Source: an uncultured Opitutales bacterium
GTDB lineage: Bacteria > Verrucomicrobiota > Verrucomicrobiia > Opitutales > Intestinicryptomonadaceae
NCBI GenBank assembly: GCA_934613645.1
Contig: CAKTTC010000010.1
Location: forward strand, 15,351-79,350
Direction of reading: 5' to 3'
DNA length: 64,000 bases
Below are positions 9,528-18,688 of this stretch, one piece after another. Each line of letters starts with the position of its first letter. Position 1 is the first letter of the stretch. Below the pieces are notes generated by a model. That model saw nothing but the letters and a program-made list of their open reading frames with translations. It did no database searches and was not told where the DNA came from. Made by a program: the position numbers and the translations under genes.

Positions 9528-10781
9528 TTATTTTGACTGAAGCGATACAACTCCGGGGAGTTCCTTACCTTCGAGGAATTCCAGCGATGCGCCGCCGCCC
9601 GTGGAAACGTGCGACATTTTGTCGGCCAAGCCGCTCTTGTTTACCGCCGCAACGGAATCTCCGCCGCCGATAATCGAGATGCCGCCGTTGGCTTTCACCT
9701 GCGCTACGGCTTCGCAAACGCCGAACGTGCCCTTGCTGAATTTTTCCATTTCGAAGCAGCCCATCGGGCCGTTCCACACAACCGTTTTTGCGTTCTTGAT
9801 TGCGTCGGAGAAAAGCGCGATTGACTTCGGGCCGATATCCAAGCCCATCCAGCCGTCGGGGATATTGCCTTCGACAACCTGCGTATTGGCGTTGGGGTCG
9901 AATTTGTCGGCAGCGATATTGTCTACGGGCAGGAGGAATTTCACGCCGCGTTCTTTGGCGGTTTCCATCATCTGTTTTGCGTATTCAATCTGGTCGTTTT
10001 CGCAGAGCGAGTTGCCGATGTTGTTGCCCAGAGCCTTCAGGAACGTGTATGCCATACCGCCGCCGATGATGAGCGTATCGACTTTCGTCAGGAGGTTTTT
10101 AACAACCGCGAGCTTGTCGGAGACTTTTGCGCCGCCGAGGATTGCCACGAACGGGCGGACGGGGTTTTCGACCGCAGAGCCGAGGTATTCAATTTCCTTT
10201 TCCATCAGGAAGCCCGCGACCGACGTTCCGATGTATTTTGTGATAACCGCTGTAGAAGCGTGCGCGCGGTGAGCCGTGCCGAAGGCGTCGTTGCAGAAAA
10301 TGTCGCCGTAGGAAGCCAGTTTCTTTGCAAGTTCCTTCTGCTTTTCTTTGAGAGCCGCCTTGCGGGCTTTGAAGTCTTCGTCGCTTTCGCCGTCTTTTTG
10401 TTTGCACTTTGCCTGTTCTTCGGCGTGGTAGCGCGTGTTTTCAAGCATTACTATATCGCCGGGTTTCATTGCGGCAACTTCCTTGTCGGCGGCCGCGCAG
10501 TCGGGGACGAACACTACGGGTTTTGCGAGCATCTTCGAGAGGTAGTCCGCCACGATTTTCATAGTGGTGTCGGGCGTGATTCCCTTTTCGTCGGGGCGAC
10601 CCATATGCGACATCAAAACGAGGCTTCCGCCCTGTTCGAGCACATACTTGATTGAAGGCAACGCGCCCTTTATGCGGGTGTCGTCCTTAATAACGCCGTC
10701 CTTTACGGGGACGTTGAAATCGACGCGCATTACGACTTTCTTGCCTTTTAAGTCTACATCTCGGAGAGTTTTTTTGTTCAT
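9528..10781 (-). CDS. pgk: Phosphoglycerate kinase
   Basis: Transfers phosphate from 1,3-bisphosphoglycerate to ADP in glycolysis. It is 417 aa, slightly long because of a lysine-rich insertion near residues 125-150 ([19 protein letters not shown]). Hallmarks are [10 protein letters not shown] near residue 15, SHMGRP near 60, GGAKVSDKL near 220 and IIGGGDS near 375, the nucleotide loop. It lies upstream of tpiA, and the terminator-like hairpin at 10807-10834 separates it from the gene at 10907. Confidence 0.98.
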   Translation of the reverse strand: MNKKTLRDVDLKGKKVVMRVDFNVPVKDGVIKDDTRIKGALPSIKYVLEQGGSLVLMSHMGRPDEKGITPDTTMKIVADYLSKMLAKPVVFVPDCAAADKEVAAMKPGDIVMLENTRYHAEEQAKCKQKDGESDEDFKARKAALKEKQKELAKKLASYGDIFCNDAFGTAHRAHASTAVITKYIGTSVAGFLMEKEIEYLGSAVENPVRPFVAILGGAKVSDKLAVVKNLLTKVDTLIIGGGMAYTFLKALGNNIGNSLCENDQIEYAKQMMETAKERGVKFLLPVDNIAADKFDPNANTQVVEGNIPDGWMGLDIGPKSIALFSDAIKNAKTVVWNGPMGCFEMEKFSKGTFGVCEAVAQVKANGGISIIGGGDSVAAVNKSGLADKMSHVSTGGGASLEFLEGKELPGVVSLQSK

Positions 10782-10806
10782 TGGTAATCCTTACTTTTTT
10801 GTTAAA

Positions 10807-10834
10807 AAATGTCCGGATCATTGTGTGGACATTT
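10807..10834 (-). terminator. Terminator after the second TIM-barrel gene
   Basis: AAATGTCC and GGACATTT form an 8-bp stem around a 12-nt loop. Six A on its left (10804-10809) give a U-tract on the minus strand, matching the end of the 12712-10907 gene. Its position just before pgk means pgk-tpiA probably has its own promoter or depends on partial read-through. Confidence 0.6.
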
Positions 10835-10906
10835 CGCTTTTTTGCAACAACTTTTTACGCCGCGCAAAAAAAACGGCGCGCCCGCGGCGGACGCACCGAA
10901 ATATCG

Positions 10907-12712
10907 CTATTTGATTTTGTTTTTGAGCCAGTTTTTAGCTTTCCGCCAAGCCGATGGGGAAAACAGGCGGAAGTCTTTTGCGGCCACGGTTTCGCCCTTG
11001 TAAGAAAAGGGCTTGTCGGTGTAGTTGCAGACGGTTTGGCTTCCGTCGGAATATTCCGTCATGAATACGCCGTCGGCAAGCTCTTTGTGGTCTTCGATAA
11101 ACTCCCACTGTAAATGCTTTACGGGCTGGTAGATTTCATACATCTTTTTGACCGGTTCAAGCCCGTATTTTCTATAGTTGGTAAAATAGAAACAGGGGCG
11201 TCCGCCGAATTCTATTACTTTTAGCACGCGCGTATCGATGTCGGGCAGGAACGAAAATTCGTCTTTTGGCGAATGCGGGTATGTGGGGTCTACAGTGCCC
11301 CAGAAGGGGTTGCTCAAAATTATTCCGTGGTAGGCAATCTGCCAGAACGGGACAAGTTTTGTTATCATATCGTTTTTGCGCGGGGCGAATTTCGGGTAGG
11401 CTGAAACATAGAATGCAAAGTCCAAATATTCCGCGGCAAAGTCGAACGACGATTCGGAGCTGAAACCGCCGAAGCGTTTTTGGAAGGCTTTCATAACGGT
11501 TTTCCACGCCTCGACAGTTTCCTCGCGCCCGCAGTAGTGTTCTTTCGAGAAACAGATTTGCGGGGTAATGCAGGAGATGACATCGATATGGTGCAGGCCG
11601 TGGAAGCCGAGGTTTTCTATGATGTCCATATCCTCTTGCAGGCGGTATTTTACAATCTGTTTGGCGCAGGTGCGGTATGAGATTCCGCCGCTCCAGAAGC
11701 CGCTTTCGTCGAGCTTCCCGTTTTGGCGGCGCGCCACTGCGCGTTCGTCCCAGTTGTTTGCGAGTTTGAAAAAGCAGGTGTAGTTTGTGTGGCATGTTAT
11801 TTGGTAGCCCGCGTCTTGAGCCGCCTTGATTGCCTCGCGCAGTTTCGCCTCTCCGCCGAATACGGGCTCTACGGGCAGAAGCTGCGGCCAGCAGCCGTCG
11901 TGTCCGCCCTTGTTCCAGCCGACAGTGTGCACGTCAAGCTCTTCTATGCCGTTTTTCTTGAACCACTGAATGTAGTTTTTCAGGTCTGCAAACGTGTTCA
12001 TTATGCGGGGCTTGGGGTCGGTTTGGGGCGTGAGGTCTTTTTTTGCGAAGGGTTTTACGCCGTGTTTTACGCGCACGAGCATTGTTTCGACGCTCTTTTT
12101 CAGCTCGGGGCGTTCCGCCGCGCGCTGGCGCAGGGTCGGGATTTTTTCAACCTCCAATTTATATTGGCGGTATTTTTTTGCCATATCCGCGTATGTAGCG
12201 TTTTTGGGCATTTCGTAGAAGTCTACAATCAAGTCTTTCTTCACCCAGCTGATGTGCCCCGACTTCACGTAAATGCGCAGAGCGTAGTTTCCGTCTTTTG
12301 CGGTTGCGGCAATTCGGCAGTCGTAGGCGTCGGATTTTAACATTGCAAGGGCGGAGGTTTGCGGGGTTTTGATTCCGAACGCCGTCAGATGTTTGCCCGC
12401 TTCAAAACTGCCGTTGTCGATTTTGAATTCAATCAGCTCCACGGGGGCGAACAAATACCAGCCTTCGTCGCCCTTTTTGGCGTTCCACTTGGGCGAGGTT
12501 ATTTCCGTCAAGACAAGGTTGTTGTCTTTGTTCATATACTTTGCCGGAAGAACGAGGCGTTTTGCGCCGTCGGGCATTTGCTGAAGTTCGATTTTACTTT
12601 TTTCGACTCTGTTTTTTTTGTAGGTAAGCGTCAAATCGACCGATTCCGCAAACGCGCACGCCGCCAGCATTATTGCCGCAAAAGCGGGTATGATTTTCTT
12701 TAACAATTTCAT
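10907..12712 (-). CDS. Secreted TIM-barrel protein, putative glycosidase (DUF5696/GH101-like), copy 2
   Basis: A 601-aa paralogue of the 6685-8493 product with the same order of landmarks: signal peptide (MKLLKKIIPAFAAIMLAACAFA), HTVGWNKGGHDGCWPQLLP near 270, LHHIDVISCITPQIC near 375, SSESSFDFAAEYLDFAFY near 420 and MTEYSDGSQTVCNYTDKPF near 560. The two copies diverge widely outside these blocks, so the duplication is not recent. It sits between gap and pgk on the same strand, an unusual place for an exported enzyme. Role in polysaccharide or glycoprotein breakdown is inferred. Confidence 0.6.
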   Translation of the reverse strand: MKLLKKIIPAFAAIMLAACAFAESVDLTLTYKKNRVEKSKIELQQMPDGAKRLVLPAKYMNKDNNLVLTEITSPKWNAKKGDEGWYLFAPVELIEFKIDNGSFEAGKHLTAFGIKTPQTSALAMLKSDAYDCRIAATAKDGNYALRIYVKSGHISWVKKDLIVDFYEMPKNATYADMAKKYRQYKLEVEKIPTLRQRAAERPELKKSVETMLVRVKHGVKPFAKKDLTPQTDPKPRIMNTFADLKNYIQWFKKNGIEELDVHTVGWNKGGHDGCWPQLLPVEPVFGGEAKLREAIKAAQDAGYQITCHTNYTCFFKLANNWDERAVARRQNGKLDESGFWSGGISYRTCAKQIVKYRLQEDMDIIENLGFHGLHHIDVISCITPQICFSKEHYCGREETVEAWKTVMKAFQKRFGGFSSESSFDFAAEYLDFAFYVSAYPKFAPRKNDMITKLVPFWQIAYHGIILSNPFWGTVDPTYPHSPKDEFSFLPDIDTRVLKVIEFGGRPCFYFTNYRKYGLEPVKKMYEIYQPVKHLQWEFIEDHKELADGVFMTEYSDGSQTVCNYTDKPFSYKGETVAAKDFRLFSPSAWRKAKNWLKNKIK

Positions 12713-12820
12713 ATTTCGTCCGTTTCTATACAGGTTATTTTTTCGCAGGATAGGGCAAGTGTAATGCGCCGCTTTTTGATGTCAACCAACTTCGGGGCGC
12801 GGAATAGTGGGGCGCAAAAA

Positions 12821-12846
12821 AAAAGAGGTTCAAGCGAACCTCTTTT
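12821..12846 (-). terminator. Terminator after gap
   Basis: A perfect 11-bp stem, AAAAGAGGTTC / GAACCTCTTTT, with loop AAGC. An A-run on the left (12816-12824) supplies the minus-strand U-tract. It sits 20 bp after the gap stop and separates gap from the next gene. Confidence 0.9.
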
Positions 12847-12865
12847 CTTTGCAATGTAATTTAAC

Positions 12866-13894
<1,029 letters not shown>

Positions 13895-14103
13895 TTACTT
13901 TATGGGTTTAGTAATAAAAATTAAAGCCGCATTATTTGACGGATTTTTTTTCTTGCAACACTTTTTTTGCGATTTTTCGAATTCAGGGGAAAAACATACA
14001 ATTTTGAACGGAATAGCCTTTCGCGCGGGCGAATCGGCGGGCGTTGTCGGATACCTCCATTTTTGTGTTGAGAGTTTGTTTTTTTTAGGCAACATAGCCC
14101 GAT

Positions 14104-14214
14104 ATGCAAAAAAATAAGTTCAAAACCGACAAATTTTTCGTGTTTGTCTACATTTTGGCTGCGGTGCTTTTTGTTCTGCAATGCGCCATTGTCGTTTGGG
14201 GATTAACCTGTTAG
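14104..14214 (+). CDS. 36-residue single-span membrane peptide
   Basis: A short frame from ATG at 14104 to TAG encodes a lysine-rich N-terminus (MQKNKFKTDKFF) and one hydrophobic segment of about 22 residues ending VVWGLTC. It ends 9 bp before the ATG of the CPBP protease gene, consistent with translational coupling. No family recognised; real expression is plausible but unproven. Confidence 0.4.
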   Translation: MQKNKFKTDKFFVFVYILAAVLFVLQCAIVVWGLTC

Positions 14215-14223
14215 TTGGCGCGT

Positions 14224-14856
14224 ATGTTTCAAGACAATCCCACTTTCGCCCTTGTAAATTTCGCCATTGCGGCCTGCCTTTTCCATATGTGGCTTGGCGA
14301 TTTCCGCTTTTGGCGCGCAAACGGCGCGCCGCGCAACGGGGCTTTTGCGGGCGCGACTTCCGTTTCGCCCAAGTTTGGGGTTTTTGCCGCGCTTGCCGCC
14401 GCCGCGCTGCTTGCGGTTCATATTGCGGTCGAAACTGCGTTGGGCGTTGAGCAGAAGCAGACGTCGGTTTCGGCTTGGGCGTTGTTTTCGTGGATTGGCG
14501 CGGCGTGGACTGAGGAGTTCGTTTTTCGCGGATATTTGGTTGTCCAAAACAGGGGCAGGGCGGCGTTGGTTGCGTCGATAATCGTTTTTTCGCTCGTTTT
14601 CGCTCTCGGGCACCCGTTTATGTGGGACTATTCCGTCCCCGAAGGCGCGTCGGTTTTCGGCGGGCAGTGGAAGTTCGATTTCTCCGCCCAGCCGATAAAT
14701 GCCACGCTTTCCATCTTCACCTGTTCGCTCTTATTCTACGCACTGCGCTTTGTCCCCGCCAACAAAAACCGCTCAATTATTCCGTGCGCGTGCGCGCATT
14801 TGACCTACAATTTGGGCGTTTTTGCCGCCAAGGCGGTTCAGGGGTTTGTGGGCTGA
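14224..14856 (+). CDS. CPBP (CAAX/Abi) family intramembrane protease
   Basis: A multi-span membrane protein of about 210 aa. The family motifs are present: EEFVFRGYL near residue 100 (the EExxxR glutamates and arginine), a histidine in FALGHPF, and the C-terminal histidine-asparagine pair in CAHLTYN. The ATG at 14224 is preferred; an in-frame TTG lies 9 bp upstream. Members cleave prenylated or other membrane substrates or act in bacteriocin self-protection, but the role here is unknown. The dus gene starts 1 bp after the stop, so they are one operon. Confidence 0.8.
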   Translation: MFQDNPTFALVNFAIAACLFHMWLGDFRFWRANGAPRNGAFAGATSVSPKFGVFAALAAAALLAVHIAVETALGVEQKQTSVSAWALFSWIGAAWTEEFVFRGYLVVQNRGRAALVASIIVFSLVFALGHPFMWDYSVPEGASVFGGQWKFDFSAQPINATLSIFTCSLLFYALRFVPANKNRSIIPCACAHLTYNLGVFAAKAVQGFVG

Positions 14857-14857
14857 T

Positions 14858-15808
14858 ATGTTTTCGCGCGCCGACAGAAAGCTTTTTACGCTCGCGCCCA
14901 TGGCGGGTTTTACGAACTCCGCGTGCAGGTCGATTTTCTCCGAATACGGAGCCGACGCCACGGTTTCGGAGTTCGTCTACTCGCGCGCGGTTCTCAAGGG
15001 GGCTGCGCGGGTGCTTGAAAAGCTCGCTTTCGAAGACGGAGCACGCCCCGTCGGAATCCAGATTTTCGGCGACGACCCCTCCGAGATTGCCGACGCCGCG
15101 CAGCTTATCCGCGAAAGGCTTTCGCCCGATTTCATCGACATAAATTTCGGCTGTCCCGCTCCCAATGCGGTTGACGCCGGCGCGGGGGCGGCGTTGCTCA
15201 AAGACGTTCCGCGCATGTGTGCCATTGTCCAAAAGGTTTCGGAAAGTCTCGACATTCCCGTTACCGCAAAAATGCGCACCGGTTGGGACAGCCAAAGCAT
15301 TGTAGTTCCCGACGCCGCCGTTGCACTCGAGCAGGCGGGCGCGAAAATGGTCTGTCTTCACGGGCGCACGAAAGCGCAGGCATACGGCGGCGACGCCGAC
15401 TGGCGGCTTATTGAGCAGACCGCCCGCGCGCTTGAAATCCCCCTCTGGGGAAACGGCTCGGCGGAAAAGCTTGACGCCGATTTTTTGCGGGGTAGCGCGT
15501 GTGCGGGCTTCAGTATCGGGCGCGCCGCGCTCGGTAATCCGTGGGTTTTCCGCCGTCTGAAGGCTGCGGTTTCGGGCGAGCCGTTCGAAGAGCCGACTCC
15601 GCGCGAGCGCGCCGCGCTTGCCCTGCGATACGCCGAAACAATGGCGGAATCGGGGTTCGACAAATCTTCGCCCGACAACATCAAATTTATCAAAACCCAG
15701 ATTATGTGTTTTCTGAAAAATGCCGAAGGATTCAAACGCCTGCGCGTGCGCCTGAAAGACATAAACACTTTATCCGAACTAAAGGAATTATTATGCGGAC
15801 AATCATAA
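14858..15808 (+). CDS. dus: tRNA-dihydrouridine synthase
   Basis: Reduces uridines in the tRNA D-loop using FMN and NADPH. The 316-aa protein begins with the FMN-site block LFTLAPMAGFTNSACR. It has the catalytic cysteine block DINFGCPAPNAV near residue 100, AKMRTGW near 140, LHGRTKAQAYGG near 170 and IGRAALGNPW near 230. The arrangement is closest to the DusB/NifR3 type. Start set at the ATG at 14858. The downstream TPR gene overlaps its 3' end. Confidence 0.93.
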   Translation: MFSRADRKLFTLAPMAGFTNSACRSIFSEYGADATVSEFVYSRAVLKGAARVLEKLAFEDGARPVGIQIFGDDPSEIADAAQLIRERLSPDFIDINFGCPAPNAVDAGAGAALLKDVPRMCAIVQKVSESLDIPVTAKMRTGWDSQSIVVPDAAVALEQAGAKMVCLHGRTKAQAYGGDADWRLIEQTARALEIPLWGNGSAEKLDADFLRGSACAGFSIGRAALGNPWVFRRLKAAVSGEPFEEPTPRERAALALRYAETMAESGFDKSSPDNIKFIKTQIMCFLKNAEGFKRLRVRLKDINTLSELKELLCGQS

Positions 15809-17022
15809 TTTATCTGTTTTTGGCAATTTCAACTTTTGCCGCCCGCGCCGAGGATTTCGGTGCGGTGTTCACCAAGGGCTACGAATTCTATTTGCGCGGC
15901 GACTACCCCGCCGCAAGGGAAATGTTCGCCCAAATTCCCCCGCAAAAGACGGAGCTTTCCGCCTTGGCAAGCTACTATTTGGCTTCGATTTCGGCTTTCG
16001 AGGGCGACGGCAAGGCGGCAGAAAGGAACTTCGCGCTCGCACTTGAAAACGCGCAGACACCGCAGACGTGCTCCAACGCGTTCGTTCAGGCGGCGCGCTT
16101 TTTCATCGCCAATTCCGACTACGCAAAAGTTGTGGAGTTTTCGGAAAAAATTCCCGCCGACTTGCTCGGCGGCCGCGGAAAATTCTACGTAGCGCAGGCT
16201 CTGTATTTTCTCGGCAAGAAGAAGGAATCGGCGAAAATGTTCGCCTCGATTCTTTCCGAATTTGACGACAAATCCTCTGTGGGTGCGGATATGCTCGTTG
16301 CGGCAATAACGGAAAAGAAGAAGTTTGCGGCGGGCTTGAAGCTCGACTTTGCGCCCAAGACTCCCGCGGGCATTGCGCGCGCCGACATTCTGGCGGGGAG
16401 GAAAATCGCGCAGCCTTTCGGCGAAATCAGTTTTCTCGCCCAGACAATCCTTGCCGAGCAGACCCCGACTCCCGAAATTTTGGACGCTCTCGCCCGCGCC
16501 GCTTTCGAAAATTCCGACTCTCCGTTCGCGTGGCGCGCCGCCGTTTTGCTTTCAAAATCAAGGCTCGACGCCAAGGACTATGCGCAGGCCATGGTTTTTG
16601 CAAACGACGCCCTCAAGCTGTCTTCGCCCGACACGTTTGGGCACTTCCGCGCCCTCATTGCAAAGGGCGACGTTCTCAGAATGCAGAAAAAATACGCCGA
16701 GGCAATCGAGGAGTATATGAAGCTTTACATGAACCGACGCGCCCGCGGCGAACCCATTGCCGAGGCAATTTACAAAACGGGGCTTTGTTTTTTCGAGCAG
16801 GGGCTTTGGGCGGACGCGCACGTCTGTTTTCAGCGCGTTTTTGTTGCGTTTTTCAGGTTCGAATACTGGGGAAGCCGCGCATACTACTACGACGCGCAGG
16901 CTCTCTATTCGATGGGGCAACGCCGCGACGCCAATGCAACGCTGCTTGAGTATTTCCGCCGCGCCAAGGACAAATCTTCGGAGGTATACAAGGCGGCGCG
17001 CGCCTACTACAACTCGATTTAA
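15793..17022 (+). CDS. Secreted TPR-repeat protein
   Basis: A 409-aa protein beginning with a signal peptide (MRTIIIYLFLAISTFAARAE). The rest is helical repeats with the TPR spacing, for example GYEFYLRGDYPAAREMFAQI near residue 30 and KGDVLRMQKKYAEAIEEYM near 305. It probably acts as a periplasmic or outer-membrane scaffold of the YbgF/BamD kind; the partner is unknown. Its start overlaps the last 16 bases of dus. The stop codon TAA runs straight into the repeat element that begins at 17023. Confidence 0.75.
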   Translation: MRTIIIYLFLAISTFAARAEDFGAVFTKGYEFYLRGDYPAAREMFAQIPPQKTELSALASYYLASISAFEGDGKAAERNFALALENAQTPQTCSNAFVQAARFFIANSDYAKVVEFSEKIPADLLGGRGKFYVAQALYFLGKKKESAKMFASILSEFDDKSSVGADMLVAAITEKKKFAAGLKLDFAPKTPAGIARADILAGRKIAQPFGEISFLAQTILAEQTPTPEILDALARAAFENSDSPFAWRAAVLLSKSRLDAKDYAQAMVFANDALKLSSPDTFGHFRALIAKGDVLRMQKKYAEAIEEYMKLYMNRRARGEPIAEAIYKTGLCFFEQGLWADAHVCFQRVFVAFFRFEYWGSRAYYYDAQALYSMGQRRDANATLLEYFRRAKDKSSEVYKAARAYYNSI

Positions 17023-17221
17023 AAAAGCGCGAGGGCGCGTTTGCTTCGCCGACGAGTTTATTTTTTATTGATAAGGCGAAACCTTTGTTTCGCCTTTTGT
17101 TTTATAAACTCGTCGAAGCAAACGCTCTCGGGCATCATTTGGTTTTGGCTTCGACTTACGGGCGTTAAGCCCGCTACGCTCGCCAAAACACAAATCCTGT
17201 CTCGAGCCTCGCACTTTTTTG
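17023..17221. repeat. Composite palindromic element A
   Basis: About 200 bp, starting directly after the stop of the TPR gene. The left end AAAAAGCGCGAGG and the right end CCTCGCACTTTTTT (17208-17221) are inverted copies of each other. Inside, arms at 17037-17060 and 17105-17125 form a long hairpin (12 bp, a 3-nt bulge, 9 bp). Within its loop a second hairpin is nested (AAGGCGAAAC / GTTTCGCCTT). After the outer hairpin comes the shared block CGCTCTCGGGCATCA. The same parts recur in elements B and C. Confidence 0.75.
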
Positions 17222-17480
17222 TTCTGTTATTTTCAACTCATTTTTTAAGTTGGAACGTTTCTCTTTTCTTCGGCAATAGTCACATACTCAAGTATGCTCC
17301 TATCGCCTCGAAAATCAAAGCCGTCCCCTGAAGCCCAATTTGGCAACCCTTCTCCTTAAAAAGTGCGAGGCCGCGTTTCTTTCGGCGGCAGTTTTTATTA
17401 AAAACAAGTAAAGGAGATTGAACTCTGTTCAATCTCCTTTGATTATAAAAAACTGCCGAAAGAAACGCTCTCGGGCATCA

Positions 17481-17578
17481 TTGACTCGCGTTTGCATTCG
17501 CAAACCGTTTGACACGCCGCTGCGTGCCCTTCGGGTGCGTTTTTCAAACGCATCTATACGCGCCTTCGGCTTGTATTC
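17481..17578 (+). repeat. 98-bp direct repeat, first copy
   Basis: Inside element B. Begins TTGACTCGCGTTTGCATTCG and ends CGGCTTGTATTC. It recurs at 17887-17984 with one difference seen (CGCCGC against CGCTGC). It contains the hairpins GCGTTTGCATTCGCAAACCG and GTGCCCTTCGGGTGC. Confidence 0.9.
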
Positions 17579-17886
17579 GCCCACTCGCTTCGCTCGGGGT
17601 CGTTGCTTCGCAACGCTCATTCGCGCTTCGCTTGAATTTGGTTTGTTTCGGATTGAACTCGCTCGCTTGGTTTTGCTTGCGCAAAATCCGCGCTGTTTTG
17701 AACTCGCATTTGTTTCACAAATGTCTCGGCACTCGCTTCGCTCGGCTCTTTGCCTACGGCAAAGCTTCCCACGTAAACGTGGTCGCCTACGGGTAAAACA
17801 CTTCGTGTTTTATTCTCCCCAAAAGCTTGCTTCGCAACTTTTGTGGTCACGGGCGTTAAGCCCGCTACGCCTCATAAAATACGAAA

Positions 17887-17984
17887 TTGACTCGCGTTTG
17901 CATTCGCAAACCGTTTGACACGCTGCTGCGTGCCCTTCGGGTGCGTTTTTCAAACGCATCTATACGCGCCTTCGGCTTGTATTC
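17887..17984 (+). repeat. 98-bp direct repeat, second copy
   Basis: Second copy of the 17481-17578 unit, 406 bp downstream in the same orientation. Near-identity between hairpin-rich copies so close together implies recent duplication or gene conversion. Confidence 0.9.
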
Positions 17985-18061
17985 ACTCCTTCGGGGTCTT
18001 TTGCCTGCGGCAAAATCTCAAACGCGCTTCGCTTGTTTTCTGCCTCGAGCCTCACGTTTTT

Positions 18062-18122
18062 TATAATTCCTAAAGTGGCGGCGGCGGGCAAAGCCCGTTC
18101 GCCTTTGATTATTGATTAAAGT
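18062..18122 (+). repeat. Type 1 palindromic cassette, copy 1 (core GGGCAAAGCCC)
   Basis: Conserved left flank TATAATTCCTAAAGTGGCGG, a palindromic core CGGGCAAAGCCCG, and conserved right flank CGCCTTTGATTATTGATTAA. It directly follows element B. A related unit with a different core (ATTGAATGAAATTCAAT) lies at 18174-18218, and a perfect 16-bp palindrome ATTGGCTTAAGCCAAT at 18131-18146. Confidence 0.75.
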
Positions 18123-18211
18123 AAAGCAACATTGGCTTAAGCCAATTTGCGCCACTTCACAACATATAAAAAACGCGGATTGAATGAAATTCAATACCGC
18201 TTTGACTGTTC

Positions 18212-18277
18212 ATTAAAGTTTGTGATTAGAATGATTAGCCATTGACGAAGCCAATGCGGATACAAACAGAAAAGGCG
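18212..18277 (+). repeat. Type 2 palindromic cassette (66 bp), copy 1
   Basis: Runs from ATTAAAGTTTGTG to ACAGAAAAGGCG with the palindrome CATTGACGAAGCCAATG in the middle. The reverse complement of 35608-35673 matches at 62 of 66 positions by my count. It is followed by an inverted GGCGCGG ... CCGCGCC arm pair and GAATAACACA. Confidence 0.8.
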
Positions 18278-18395
18278 CGGTGTTCAACCGCGCCGAATAA
18301 CACAGACCGCCGCAAGTGTAGGCGTTTGTTAAAGCGGAAATTGAACAAAGTTCAATCCGCGTCGGTGCACGTCTATGGAAGCCCGCCCTGCGGGT

Positions 18396-18414
18396 CAAGG
18401 GGCTTCGCCCCTTG
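18396..18414 (+). repeat. CAAGGGGCTTCGCCCCTTG hairpin, copy 1
   Basis: A perfect inverted repeat of 19 bases with a TTC centre, preceded by GGT. The identical hairpin occurs at 18689-18707, next to the priA stop codon. Confidence 0.85.
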
Positions 18415-18448
18415 CGCCCCTTGCTTGGAATTGCAAAAATGGTTTTTT

Positions 18449-18580
18449 TATAATTCCTAAAGTGGCGGCGATTGAACATTGTTCAATCCGCCTTTGTCTA
18501 TTTATTAAAGTTTTTTATTATTTCTAAAGTGGCGGCGGCGGGCAAAGCCCGTTCGCCTTTGATTATTTCTTGAAGTAAAG
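18449..18580 (+). repeat. Type 1 palindromic cassettes, copies 2 and 3 in tandem
   Basis: Two units back to back. Copy 2 (18449-18512) has the core ATTGAACATTGTTCAAT between AAAGTGGCGGCG and CCGCCTTTG. Copy 3 (18513-18580) has the same flanks but the core CGGGCAAAGCCCG of copy 1. Adjacent units thus share flanks and differ in the palindrome. Confidence 0.8.
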
Positions 18581-18684
18581 TTTAGAATACGCAAGCTATT
18601 GAACTTTGTTCAATGCGGATACAAACAGAAAAGGCGTAGCGGTTAGCTACGCCGAATAACACAATGAGCGTTCTGTGAACGCTC
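18581..18684 (+). repeat. Type 2 cassette variant with exchanged core, plus 3' hairpin
   Basis: Shares the block CGGATACAAACAGAAAAGGC and the tail GAATAACACA with the 18212 copy, but the central palindrome is ATTGAACTTTGTTCAAT instead of CATTGACGAAGCCAATG. It is followed by the hairpin GAGCGTTC - TGT - GAACGCTC (18666-18684). Confidence 0.75.
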
Positions 18685-18688
18685 AGGT

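Larger units (their letters stand above)
17355..18064. repeat. Composite palindromic element B with an internal hairpin array
   Basis: Same ends as element A: AAAAAGTGCGAGG on the left and GAGCCTCACGTTTTTT on the right. Outer arms at 17373-17397 and 17445-17468 again pair with a 3-nt bulge (CGG). The nested core is ATTGAACTCTGTTCAAT inside GGAG/CTCC. After CGCTCTCGGGCATCA comes about 570 bp packed with short perfect stem-loops, such as GTTGCTTCGCAAC, ATTTGTTTCACAAAT, TTTGCCTACGGCAAA and AAACACTTCGTGTTT. No coding gene is seen here; the longer open frames lack start sites and consist of these hairpins. Confidence 0.75.

Noticed and set aside
17418..17918. A 166-codon open frame in the repeat region
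   Set aside because: Composed of inverted repeats (Arg/Ser/Leu-rich translation such as SLRSALCLRQSFPRK); reads through hairpins and has no family features.
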